From Anaerolineae bacterium (GTDB taxonomy: Bacteria; Chloroflexota; Anaerolineae; B4-G1; DUEL01), in the NCBI GenBank assembly GCA_029932895.1, contig JAOZPF010000140.1:1-7394 (forward strand): a stretch of 7,394 nt of DNA. The letters run 5' to 3'. A program made the translations under genes and the position numbers. Positions within the stretch are counted from its first letter, which is position 1, and each line of letters begins with the position of its first letter. Of this stretch, positions 1 to 5,022 are shown in pieces. The notes below the pieces were generated by a model. It saw only the letters and a list, made by a program, of their open reading frames with translations. It made no database searches and was not told the origin of the DNA.

Positions 1-375
1 CGTCGTGGAGGGGTTTGGTGGCGGGGGCGTCTCTGACGGGTTGGGTGGCACCTGGGTGGGCGGCGGTACCTGGGTGGGCGGGACCGGCGTCGGCGGCCCC
101 TGAGTAGGCGGCTCCGTCGGTGGCTGGCCGCCGCTGCAAGCGGCGGCACAGGAGAAATCACCAATGTTTCCATTGTATATACATCTCTGGCAACATGCTC
201 CACCTGGGGGAGGGCAATTAGAACAGCCCGCAGGGCACTGTCCTCCTTGCTGGCATGGGCCAGACGACGGGGCTCCAGCGGAGCTAGTCCTGGCCAGTCC
301 GGTCGTCACAAGTAAGACCACCACAATCCCCACACCAACGCCCAGAGGAAGAACCCGCCTACCCCTCTCGCCCAT
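1..375 (-). CDS. Anchored or secreted Cys-rich protein with Pro-rich tail (partial)
   Basis: An open frame runs from an ATG at 375 to the window edge without a stop, so the 3' end is missing (125 codons visible). A basic start (residues 2-7) and a hydrophobic stretch at about 8-28 form a signal peptide or membrane anchor. A compact cluster of nine cysteines follows (C41, 47, 51, 54, 61, 62, 65, 76, 80), then from about residue 84 a Pro/Thr/Gln-rich linker with repeated PPTQV. The ATG at 375 is preferred over the one at 381 because GGGGAG lies six bases upstream. The stop of the upstream gene (387-389) directly precedes this ribosome binding site, so translation is probably coupled. I recognise no family. 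The cysteine spacing could support disulfides or metal binding, and a further domain probably follows the linker beyond the edge. Confidence 0.72.
   Translation of the reverse strand, partial: MGERGRRVLPLGVGVGIVVVLLVTTGLARTSSAGAPSSGPCQQGGQCPAGCSNCPPPGGACCQRCIYNGNIGDFSCAAACSGGQPPTEPPTQGPPTPVPPTQVPPPTQVPPNPSETPPPPNPSTT
50..81. repeat. 14-bp direct repeat encoding PPTQV linker units
   Basis: ACCTGGGTGGGCGG occurs at 50-63 and again at 68-81. The copies fall in the Pro/Thr-rich linker of the Cys-rich protein and each encodes part of a PPTQV unit. This is low-complexity coding repeat that could change length by slippage. Confidence 0.7.
127..147. repeat. Perfect GC-rich inverted repeat inside a coding region
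   Basis: Arms GCCGCCGCT and AGCGGCGGC (9 bp each) flank a 3-base loop. It lies inside the Cys-rich gene, exactly where the cysteine cluster gives way to the Pro-rich linker. No T-run follows, so it is not a clear terminator. It may simply reflect Ala/Ser/Gly codons in a GC-rich gene. Confidence 0.6.
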
Positions 376-386
376 ACGCATCTCCC

Positions 387-1172
387 CTATTGGCCTGGAG
401 CGTTAAGTATCTCCAGAAAATCGTTCATTTTCCAGTGGCCACTGCGAGGGTCGTACCGCATCCGGTAGAGGATGATCCCACTTCGCTCACGCGGCTCCTG
501 GCTGAGCAGTTCGCCGGTCTCGTTATCATACGTGCTGTACGTCCCGTCCTGGCAGGTGATCCCCAGCGTGCATTCCAGCCCGTCCTCGCTCCACTGCTGT
601 GCCTGATATATGCAGGTCTGCCAGTCCAAGAACGCAAGCTGGATAGTGCCTTGGCGTAAATCCCTGGTCTGTGTCAACACTCCCTGTAACTGGAAACCGC
701 TTGTCCAATCCTGATAGACCTGCTCCAACGCATCATAGTCTGGCGGCTTGGTGTCAATGACCGCTGCACGGTATCCATCGTGCTGAGCCTCTGCTGCTTC
801 TTGCACCATCTCTTCCACGCCTTCTGGTGGCCACCAGCGACCATCCTCATCCTGGGTCATCTGGTCGGACCACCAGGCGGGGCAGCAGGGAGGCTCCTCG
901 GTCGGGGTGGGGGTGATCCACTCTTGCCCCCACTCGGTCGCGGTGGGGCTGGGCAGGGCCTCGGTCGGGCTGGGCGGCACGGTGGCGGTCGGGGTGGGGT
1001 CCCACGGCTCTGCGGTGGGCCGGGCACTGGCACCCAGCCCAACAACGGTGATAGCCAGCAGCACCACCAGCACACTCAGGCCAATCAACCCCCACGCCAG
1101 CGGGGTCAGCCGCTGGTACACGGGCCGCTTTGCGGCAGAGAGTTTGAACGTCGGCTTGTGTTGTGCGCTCAT
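387..1172 (-). CDS. Membrane-anchored surface protein with Pro/Thr linker, unknown C-terminal domain
   Basis: This 261-aa protein has a basic N-terminus, one transmembrane helix at about 27-47, a Pro/Thr/Ser-rich linker at about 50-95, and a globular C-terminal domain at about 105-255 predicted to be extracytoplasmic. Cysteines are at 96, 97, 187, 201 and 207. The end of the domain (around 232-254, with a Gly-His-Trp-Lys turn) has the look of the last strands of NTF2-like domains, but that is a weak impression and no family is claimed. The start is supported by AGGAGG about seven bases upstream, which lies inside the last codons of the toxin gene. The ATG overlaps the toxin stop as ATGA, and the next gene begins within 12 bases of this stop. 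The context suggests co-expression with the toxin-antitoxin pair and with the downstream Cys-rich protein. The linker style is common in Chloroflexota exported proteins. Confidence 0.85.
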   Translation of the reverse strand: MSAQHKPTFKLSAAKRPVYQRLTPLAWGLIGLSVLVVLLAITVVGLGASARPTAEPWDPTPTATVPPSPTEALPSPTATEWGQEWITPTPTEEPPCCPAWWSDQMTQDEDGRWWPPEGVEEMVQEAAEAQHDGYRAAVIDTKPPDYDALEQVYQDWTSGFQLQGVLTQTRDLRQGTIQLAFLDWQTCIYQAQQWSEDGLECTLGITCQDGTYSTYDNETGELLSQEPRERSGIILYRMRYDPRSGHWKMNDFLEILNAPGQ

Positions 1173-1597
1173 CGATTTACCTCCTCTCGGGGAACACGGA
1201 CCAACCCCAGGGCGACCATCTGATCAAAATGATGATCGAAAGCCATAACCTCGGCAATGGACATCCGCTGGGCCAGGGCCAGAATGGAACAATCTACGTA
1301 ACTCCAGTTCTTGTCTATGTAGTGGGCAAAGACCTGCCACGTAGCGCGCCGGTCGTCAGCCTCCAGGTAGTGCAACCGGAAGCGGGTGCTCTCCTGCAAA
1401 CGGGTGCCCACCGCCACGGCCGCCGCCGCCCCCAACCGGCTCTTGATCAATGTCATCGCCTCCGCAAACACGGTGTCCGGCATCACATAGAGCGCGTCCG
1501 TTTCTTTCAAAAACACGCTGACGGCCAAAGCGTGCCGGTCGCGCGGGTCGGCCATCGCCAGAAGCGCCCCAGAGTCGACCAGGATTCGACGCATCAT
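1169..1597 (-). CDS. vapC: PIN-domain ribonuclease toxin (VapC-type)
   Basis: This 142-aa protein has the layout of a PIN domain, the metal-dependent RNase fold of VapC toxins of type II toxin-antitoxin modules. The acidic residues are visible in order: D8 in the N-terminal LVDSGALLA strand, E46 in VFAEAM, D102 in YVDCS and D121 in AFDHHF, with D125 nearby. The length is normal for the family and the active site looks complete, so the toxin is probably functional. The first of two adjacent ATGs is preferred because AGGAG (1605-1609) lies seven bases upstream. The start overlaps the antitoxin stop (ATGA), the standard arrangement for coupled synthesis. The 3' end overlaps the next ATG and holds that gene's AGGAGG in its last codons. 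The target RNA cannot be told from sequence. Confidence 0.92.
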   Translation of the reverse strand: MMRRILVDSGALLAMADPRDRHALAVSVFLKETDALYVMPDTVFAEAMTLIKSRLGAAAAVAVGTRLQESTRFRLHYLEADDRRATWQVFAHYIDKNWSYVDCSILALAQRMSIAEVMAFDHHFDQMVALGLVRVPREEVNR

Positions 1598-1983
1598 CGA
1601 CCATCTCCTTTCAGGCGAATGGGACGTCCGTCCTCCCCGCGAGCGTACCGCTGCGGAGCGATCTCCCAGGCATGAATACCACCCTCCCGCTCCTCCGCAT
1701 AAGGCCCAATCCCCTTGCGTGCCATCAGGTCGGCCATATAATAAAGAGTAGGATCCTCACTCGGCGGGATGGAATCGATCAGCGGCTTGGCCTCCGTGCC
1801 AATACCCACGATCTCCCAGATGGGGTCCTCCGTGATGGGCAGAGGTTGACGCTGCCGGAGCAATAGGGTCACCGCCTCGCGGACGAGCTGGGAGACGGAG
1901 GTGTTCTCCGCCTCGGCTAGAGCGCGAAGCTGACGATGCTGCCCAGGATCGAGCATCAACTGCGTGCGTCGCTTGACAGACAT
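1594..1983 (-). CDS. Ribbon-helix-helix antitoxin and autorepressor
   Basis: This 129-aa protein begins with a ribbon-helix-helix (CopG/Arc-like) DNA-binding domain at about residues 4-43. A short strand (RTQLML) is followed by helices at about 13-26 and 29-43, with the N-TSVSQLVREAV pattern typical of the fold. The remaining 85 residues are polar and rich in Gly, Pro and Glu, and probably wrap around the PIN toxin encoded next. It is longer than many VapB antitoxins, so the tail is somewhat unusual. The ATG at 1983 is chosen because AAGGAGG (1989-1995) sits five bases upstream; a GTG at 1998 in frame would place that site inside the gene. Its likely operator overlaps the promoter immediately upstream, as expected for autoregulation. 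The antitoxin role rests on position and domain, so the VapB name is left off. Confidence 0.88.
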   Translation of the reverse strand: MSVKRRTQLMLDPGQHRQLRALAEAENTSVSQLVREAVTLLLRQRQPLPITEDPIWEIVGIGTEAKPLIDSIPPSEDPTLYYMADLMARKGIGPYAEEREGGIHAWEIAPQRYARGEDGRPIRLKGDGR

Positions 1984-1988
1984 AGAGA

Positions 1989-1995
1989 CCTCCTT
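1989..1995 (-). promoter_or_regulatory. Strong ribosome binding site of the antitoxin
   Basis: AAGGAGG on the minus strand sits five bases before the ATG at 1983. It decides the antitoxin start against the upstream in-frame GTG at 1998. Confidence 0.85.
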
Positions 1996-2028
1996 CACTA
2001 TGTGGTGTATTCAATATACACCATAGTG
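1996..2028. promoter_or_regulatory. Inverted-repeat operator of the toxin-antitoxin operon
   Basis: Outer arms CACTATG (1996-2002) and CATAGTG (2022-2028) and inner arms GTGTAT (2005-2010) and ATACAC (2016-2021) are perfect complements around a 5-base centre. The left half carries two extra bases (TG) between its arms. The element covers the -10 box and the expected transcription start. Dyad symmetry of this size fits binding by dimers of a ribbon-helix-helix antitoxin. It is AT-rich compared with the surrounding DNA. Confidence 0.8.
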
Positions 2029-2041
2029 ACTGCACTGTCAA
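2013..2041 (-). promoter_or_regulatory. Near-consensus housekeeping promoter of the toxin-antitoxin operon
   Basis: On the minus strand TTGACA (2041-2036) and TATATT (2018-2013) are separated by exactly 17 bases. This is a perfect -35 and a near-consensus -10. Transcription should start near 2005-2007, giving a leader of about 22-24 bases before the antitoxin ATG. The -35 box starts only five bases after the stop codon of the upstream pilus operon. Confidence 0.85.
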
Positions 2042-2046
2042 GCCCT

Positions 2047-2499
2047 CTACTCGCCCCCCATCTCCGTCCCGTGTGACGCCTCGGCCACCCCCGCCACGGG
2101 CCGCGTGACGCGGGGGATACCCAGGAAGGCGTCCAGGAAGGGCGTGCGCACGCTCACCCGCCCCTCCACCAGGATCAGGTTCTCCTGCACGTACACCCCG
2201 TCCACGCGGAACGCGCCGCCGGTGAGGTCGTCGGCCACCCGCTGGGCGACCAGCGCCGCCTCCGGCCGCAGCTCGACCTCCTGCCACGCGGCCAGATAGT
2301 CCACGTCGACCAGCTTGCCCGCCTCCTGTGCCCCCAGGTCGGCCGCGTTCTGAGCGATGGCCACCCCCGCCGCGACGTTGCCCAGGTCGTAGGCCACCGC
2401 CAGCACCAGGAGCAGCACCGGCAGGATGACCAACAGCATCACGATGAAGGATTGGCCCGACTCGCGGTCGCAGGCTGCCGGTTGCAGGTTGTCCTTCAT
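2047..2499 (-). CDS. TadG-like protein with Tad-type N-terminal helix
   Basis: This 150-aa protein has a short polar N-terminus, then ESGQSFIVMLLVILPVLLL (about 13-32) running into the AYDLGN motif. This matches the start of TadE/TadG-like putative pilus-assembly proteins (Gly, then hydrophobic residues with a central Pro, then a D-x-G turn). The rest is a probable extracytoplasmic domain in which alanine-rich helix 45-60 resembles the 'QNAADLGA' segment common in this family, followed by beta-like strands at 96-118. It is short for TadG, which often carries a large von Willebrand-type domain; none is seen here. The start overlaps the previous stop (ATGA). Residues 4-10 are encoded by the heptad repeat at 2470-2490. 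It is the last gene of the pilus operon. Confidence 0.82.
   Translation of the reverse strand: MKDNLQPAACDRESGQSFIVMLLVILPVLLLVLAVAYDLGNVAAGVAIAQNAADLGAQEAGKLVDVDYLAAWQEVELRPEAALVAQRVADDLTGGAFRVDGVYVQENLILVEGRVSVRTPFLDAFLGIPRVTRPVAGVAEASHGTEMGGE
2470..2490. repeat. Short heptad-repeat run inside the TadG-like gene
   Basis: Three units, GCAGGCT, GCCGGTT and GCAGGTT, are the same 7-base unit found in the intergenic arrays. They encode residues 4-10 (NLQPAAC) of the TadG-like protein. There is no inverted partner here. It looks like repeat sequence that has spread into, or been captured by, the 5' end of a gene. Confidence 0.7.
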
Positions 2500-2912
2500 C
2501 GCTCCCACCTCGCTTTGTACGGCTCGATGTCCAGGCTGACCTGAGCCCGCAGGGGGACGTGGCCGCGCGGATAGAACCAGTTGACCAGCGGCAGGTGGTC
2601 CACCCGCACGTTGTAACCGGCCTCGCAGACAAAGACCTGTCCCCGCCCCCACACGTTGGCGGAGTAGGCACGGACGGAGAGCCCCTGCGGGTCGATGGCG
2701 GTCCCGGCCATAGCGGTCTCCACCGCCGTCACCGTCGCCTGGTCGAGGCCACGCCCGGCGGCGAGGGTCTCCACCCCCGTGCGGGCGCAGTTGCGGGCCG
2801 CCGCCGCCACCAGCACCTTCACCGGCTGCACCTGGCTGACGAACAGCACCAGGCCAAAGAGCAGCGCCAGGAGCAGCACGGCCATTATCAGCGGCACAAG
2901 GTCGCTCATCAT
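2496..2912 (-). CDS. TadE-like minor pilin (pseudopilin-like)
   Basis: This protein of about 138 aa has one N-terminal transmembrane helix (about 5-27), then an amphipathic Ala-rich segment and a beta-rich extracytoplasmic domain. Cysteines at 42 and about 95 could pair. Size and layout match TadE/TadF-type minor pilins, which sit in the membrane at the base of Tad pili. No sharp family motif is visible, so the assignment leans on position between other pilin-like genes. Two adjacent ATGs (2912 and 2909) are possible; GGAGGG abuts the first, so the second has slightly better spacing. The stop overlaps the ATG of the TadG-like gene. The heptad array at 2921-2984 begins immediately upstream of the ribosome binding site. 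Confidence 0.75.
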   Translation of the reverse strand: MMSDLVPLIMAVLLLALLFGLVLFVSQVQPVKVLVAAAARNCARTGVETLAAGRGLDQATVTAVETAMAGTAIDPQGLSVRAYSANVWGRGQVFVCEAGYNVRVDHLPLVNWFYPRGHVPLRAQVSLDIEPYKARWER

Positions 2913-2920
2913 CCCTCCGT

Positions 2921-2984
2921 GTAGGCTGCAAGTTGCAAGTTACAGGTTGCAGGTTGCAGGTTGCAGGTTGAACCTCGCAACCCG
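2921..2984. repeat. Heptanucleotide array A with orientation switch
   Basis: Seven 7-base units of form NNAGGTT run from 2921 to 2969 (GTAGGCT, GCAAGTT twice, ACAGGTT, GCAGGTT three times). A single G and degenerate complementary units (AACCTCG, CAACCCG) follow. The switch is AGGTT-G-AACCT at 2965-2975. The array fills almost the whole gap between the 126-aa gene (stop at 2988) and the ribosome binding site of the TadE-like gene. Confidence 0.9.
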
Positions 2985-2987
2985 GAA

Positions 2988-3368
2988 CTATTCAAACACA
3001 TCCGCTGGACCAGGATAGAAATCCTCCAGGCGCTGGAAGGAACCGGCCCCCAGGTCGGCCCGCCCGCCGAACAGCGTCGCCGCCCAGCCACGCACCCGCA
3101 CCAGCACCGACCTCCGCCCCGGTTCGGGGTCCACCACAACGGCCTGCGTCGCCCGGTCGGGGGAGATACCCCACCAGGCGGAGAGGTCGGAACCGGCCTG
3201 GGCCAGCCCCCACTCCGGTCCCGCCGCCGACCGCCCGCCGACCAGCGCCACCTGGTGCGCGGTCAGCACCGCTCCGGCACGCCGCACACCTGTCACGCCG
3301 GTGATGACGATGGCCACCACCAGGAGCCAGAAGAGGGTCTGGCCCAGTATCCAGTCCGTTCTGGCCAT
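2988..3368 (-). CDS. Pseudopilin-like membrane protein
   Basis: This 126-aa protein has a short N-terminus, then GQTLFWLLVVAIVITG (about 9-24), a hydrophobic helix preceded by Gly-Gln as in TadE and related minor pilins. A predicted exposed domain rich in Gly and Ala follows. The glutamate that TadE/Flp proteins usually carry at position +5 after the glycine is replaced by Trp14 if G9 is the processing residue. The start at 3368 shares one base with the TAA stop of the upstream pilin candidate, which fixes it; longer readings extend into that gene in another frame and are not credible. Only a weak GGGGG lies upstream, consistent with coupled translation. It is probably a minor subunit of the Tad-like pilus. 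Confidence 0.75.
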   Translation of the reverse strand: MARTDWILGQTLFWLLVVAIVITGVTGVRRAGAVLTAHQVALVGGRSAAGPEWGLAQAGSDLSAWWGISPDRATQAVVVDPEPGRRSVLVRVRGWAATLFGGRADLGAGSFQRLEDFYPGPADVFE

Positions 3369-3616
3369 TACGGCCCCCAGTCCATCGGGACGGACTCGAT
3401 CTGCGTGCCGGTTCGTTGGGCCAGGCGCATAATGGCCGGTCCCAGGATGGCGACGACGGCCAGGACCAGGGCCACGGCCACGCCGACGAGGATGACGGTG
3501 GTGGCGAGGTTGCTCAACCCGGCCTGCTCCTCCTCCCACCGCTCCTCCGGCGGCCACAGCGCACCGACCACCGCATTCCGCACGCGCAGATACCTATACA
3601 GTAGCTTCTCGTTCAC
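3368..3616 (-). CDS. Small single-helix protein, candidate major pilin (Flp-like)
   Basis: This 82-aa protein has a polar, charged leader (about 1-32, with an EERWEEEQ stretch), then one hydrophobic helix at about 37-60 and a short tail. This is the size and shape of an Flp-type pilin, and it is the first gene of the pilin group. Flp pilins usually have a Gly followed by a glutamate at +5 of the helix; the likely glycine here is G33, but its +5 residue is Ala38, so it is atypical, or processing occurs elsewhere or not at all. The start is GTG at 3616, supported by AGGAGG six bases upstream. The name rests on size, topology and location rather than a clear motif; a membrane-anchored accessory protein is the alternative. 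Confidence 0.65.
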   Translation of the reverse strand: MNEKLLYRYLRVRNAVVGALWPPEERWEEEQAGLSNLATTVILVGVAVALVLAVVAILGPAIMRLAQRTGTQIESVPMDWGP

Positions 3617-3622
3617 CTTGCA

Positions 3623-3628
3623 CCTCCT
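3623..3628 (-). promoter_or_regulatory. Consensus ribosome binding site before a GTG start
   Basis: AGGAGG on the minus strand lies six bases before GTG at 3616. It fixes the non-ATG start of the pilin candidate. It sits at the downstream edge of heptad array B, so a hairpin formed by the array could affect its access. Confidence 0.85.
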
Positions 3629-3630
3629 AT

Positions 3631-3729
3631 GTGGGTTTCAGGTTGCAAGTTGCAGGTTTCAGGTTGAACCTGCAACCTGAAACCTGAAACCCGTAACCTG
3701 AAACCTGAAACCTGAAACCTATAACCCCT
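3631..3729. repeat. Heptanucleotide array B with orientation switch
   Basis: Five units of form NNAGGTT (3631-3665) are followed by a single G and nine units of form AACCTNN (3667-3729; AACCTGA is the commonest). All are in exact 7-base register. The switch is AGGTT-G-AACCT at 3661-3671. The five left units can pair with the first five right units with about nine mismatches over 35 positions, giving a long hairpin. The array fills the entire gap between the TadC-like stop (3728) and the ribosome binding site of the pilin candidate. Confidence 0.93.
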
Positions 3730-4696
3730 ACATCCCTCCCAGGCTCGTGACCACCGTCCACAGGGCGGGGCCGCCGACGAGGACAAAGATGACCACCAGC
3801 GTCGTGCCGGAGACCAGGTAGGTCATCCGCTGCGTGTTGTCCTGCCCCTGCTGGCGCAGGAGCCGCGCCTGCTCGTGCTGCGCCGTGTCGGTGTGGGATT
3901 CCAGCACCGCTCCCAGCTCTCCCCCCTCTGCCAGCACCGCCATCAGGTCGCCGCACAGGTTGACCAGTGGCTCACAGAGCCGGTTGCGCTCGATCACCGT
4001 CCCCAGTCCCCGCTCCAGGTCGGCGGTGATGTCATAGACCTGCAGGGCGCGGTACAGCTCACGCACGAACGGGCCGCCGGGCCGCGAGGTCAGGTAGCGC
4101 AGAGCGGCGACAAAGGTACGCCCGGAGCGGACATAGACCCGCAGTTCCGGCACCTTGTACCCCATCTCCAGGATGATCTGCCGTCTTCGTCGCTCCGCTG
4201 CCGCCGCCAACTCCGAGTCGGGGTCGAAGAAGCCGAACAGCCCGGTCAGCAGTCCCAGGAGCGCCAGGGCCGGGTTCCAGTGAAAGAGCACCGCCGCCGC
4301 GCCCGCCAGCACCAGCCCGCCCAGGCCGAACAGCCCGGCGTGGAAGAGCTTGGCCGCCCACAGCGTCTCCAGGTTCCAGAAGGGGGCCTGGGGCGAGGGT
4401 GGGGCCGCTTCCCCTGCGGCCCAGTACCAATCGGCCTGCTTGAGGAGGGTCAGGTAGCGACCGTTCATCCCTCCCCGCCAGGTGGCGTCCTCCGCTCCCC
4501 GCCCGCGGAACCAGGCTGCCAGGTCCTCCACCGCGCCCCCCAGGGGGGCCAGCGGTCCACCGCGCAGCTCCCGCAGCCGGAACTGTTCGGGCCGTCCCTC
4601 CTGCTGTTGGGGCCGGGCCGCAAGGCGGGGCCAGGTCAGTCCGGCCCAGACGAAGAGGAAACAAAGCCCACCGGCAAAGGCGATGACGTATTCCAT
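3728..4696 (-). CDS. tadC: TadC-like inner-membrane platform protein
   Basis: This 322-aa protein belongs to the type II/IV secretion F-domain group that forms the inner-membrane platform on which the pilus ATPase acts. Hydrophobic segments are seen at about 3-22, 115-136, 141-157 and 294-315. The cytoplasmic F domain lies at about 165-290, with the hallmark pattern of a polar helix (RRRRQIILEMGYKVPEL), a 'LYRALQ' region and a 'LAEGGELGAVLESH' helix, just before the last membrane helix. A long polar insert at about 25-110 precedes the central helices. The start at 4696 has AGGAGGG five bases upstream, which overlaps the stop of the preceding gene. The stop touches heptad array B. TadC rather than TadB is chosen from gene order; both are F-domain proteins. 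Confidence 0.85.
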   Translation of the reverse strand: MEYVIAFAGGLCFLFVWAGLTWPRLAARPQQQEGRPEQFRLRELRGGPLAPLGGAVEDLAAWFRGRGAEDATWRGGMNGRYLTLLKQADWYWAAGEAAPPSPQAPFWNLETLWAAKLFHAGLFGLGGLVLAGAAAVLFHWNPALALLGLLTGLFGFFDPDSELAAAAERRRRQIILEMGYKVPELRVYVRSGRTFVAALRYLTSRPGGPFVRELYRALQVYDITADLERGLGTVIERNRLCEPLVNLCGDLMAVLAEGGELGAVLESHTDTAQHEQARLLRQQGQDNTQRMTYLVSGTTLVVIFVLVGGPALWTVVTSLGGM

Positions 4697-4698
4697 CC

Positions 4699-5022
4699 TT
4701 ACCCTCCTGCTGCTGCCCGTATTCTGGTCAGCCGCTCGCGCACGAACTGGTCGCTCAGGAGCTGGCCCGGTCCCAGGTAGCCCATAAAGCGGGGGTGTGT
4801 CGAGGCGAAGATGGCGTCCAGGCTGGCGTCGATGTCGTAGGCAGGGACGATAGCGCCAAATGCCTCCTGGCCGCCTTCGATGACCACGTGCGCCCAGGCG
4901 ATCACGCGCACGGTCAGGTAATCGCTCAGGTCCGGCCTGGCGAACAGCGCCAGCCAGTCCCCGGCGCTGGCCATACTGCGGATGGTGATCCCCGGCTGAA
5001 GGCCAAAGGTGCTCATTGTCAT
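4699..5022 (-). CDS. Unrecognised 107-aa soluble protein between tadB and tadC
   Basis: No signal peptide or membrane segment is visible and no family is recognised. The protein is mixed alpha/beta-like with two acidic helices (about 64-73 and 88-103) and a central hydrophobic strand-helix region (35-60). The ATG at 5022 overlaps the TadB stop (ATGA), and a second ATG at 5016 has the better-spaced GGAGG, so the product is 107 or 105 aa. Its own stop is only two bases from the TadC start, whose ribosome binding site overlaps it. This tight fit argues that it is a real, coexpressed gene. Lying between the two platform genes, it may be a cytoplasmic partner of the platform or ATPase; this is inference only. 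Confidence 0.78.
   Translation of the reverse strand: MTMSTFGLQPGITIRSMASAGDWLALFARPDLSDYLTVRVIAWAHVVIEGGQEAFGAIVPAYDIDASLDAIFASTHPRFMGYLGPGQLLSDQFVRERLTRIRAAAGG

Noticed and set aside
164..406. Plus-strand 80-codon open frame
   Set aside because: It is antisense to the Cys-rich protein, which has a ribosome binding site, signal-like helix and coupling to the upstream gene.
1996..2028. Rho-independent terminator of the pilus operon
   Set aside because: The inverted repeat is AT-rich, has no following T-run, and coincides with a near-perfect promoter; an operator explains it better.
2500..2931. Long upstream extension of the TadG-like frame
   Set aside because: It runs through the TadE-like gene in another frame with Arg/Gly-rich sequence. 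The ATGA overlap gives a much better start at 2499.
3369..3557. Upstream extension of the 126-aa pseudopilin frame
   Set aside because: The extra residues are His/Arg/Gly-rich shadow of the 82-aa pilin gene; the ATG at 3368 sits right at the previous stop.
3631..3729. CRISPR array
   Set aside because: Units are 7 bases, contiguous, with no spacers, and reverse orientation in the middle.
2925..3729. Insertion sequence or MITE ends at the inverted arrays
   Set aside because: No transposase, no target-site duplication and no unique internal sequence are seen; the inverted structure arises from the repeats themselves.
3875..4780. A 301-codon open frame on the plus strand
   Set aside because: It is opposite the TadC-like gene and its product is Gln/Arg/Gly-rich without membrane segments or motifs.
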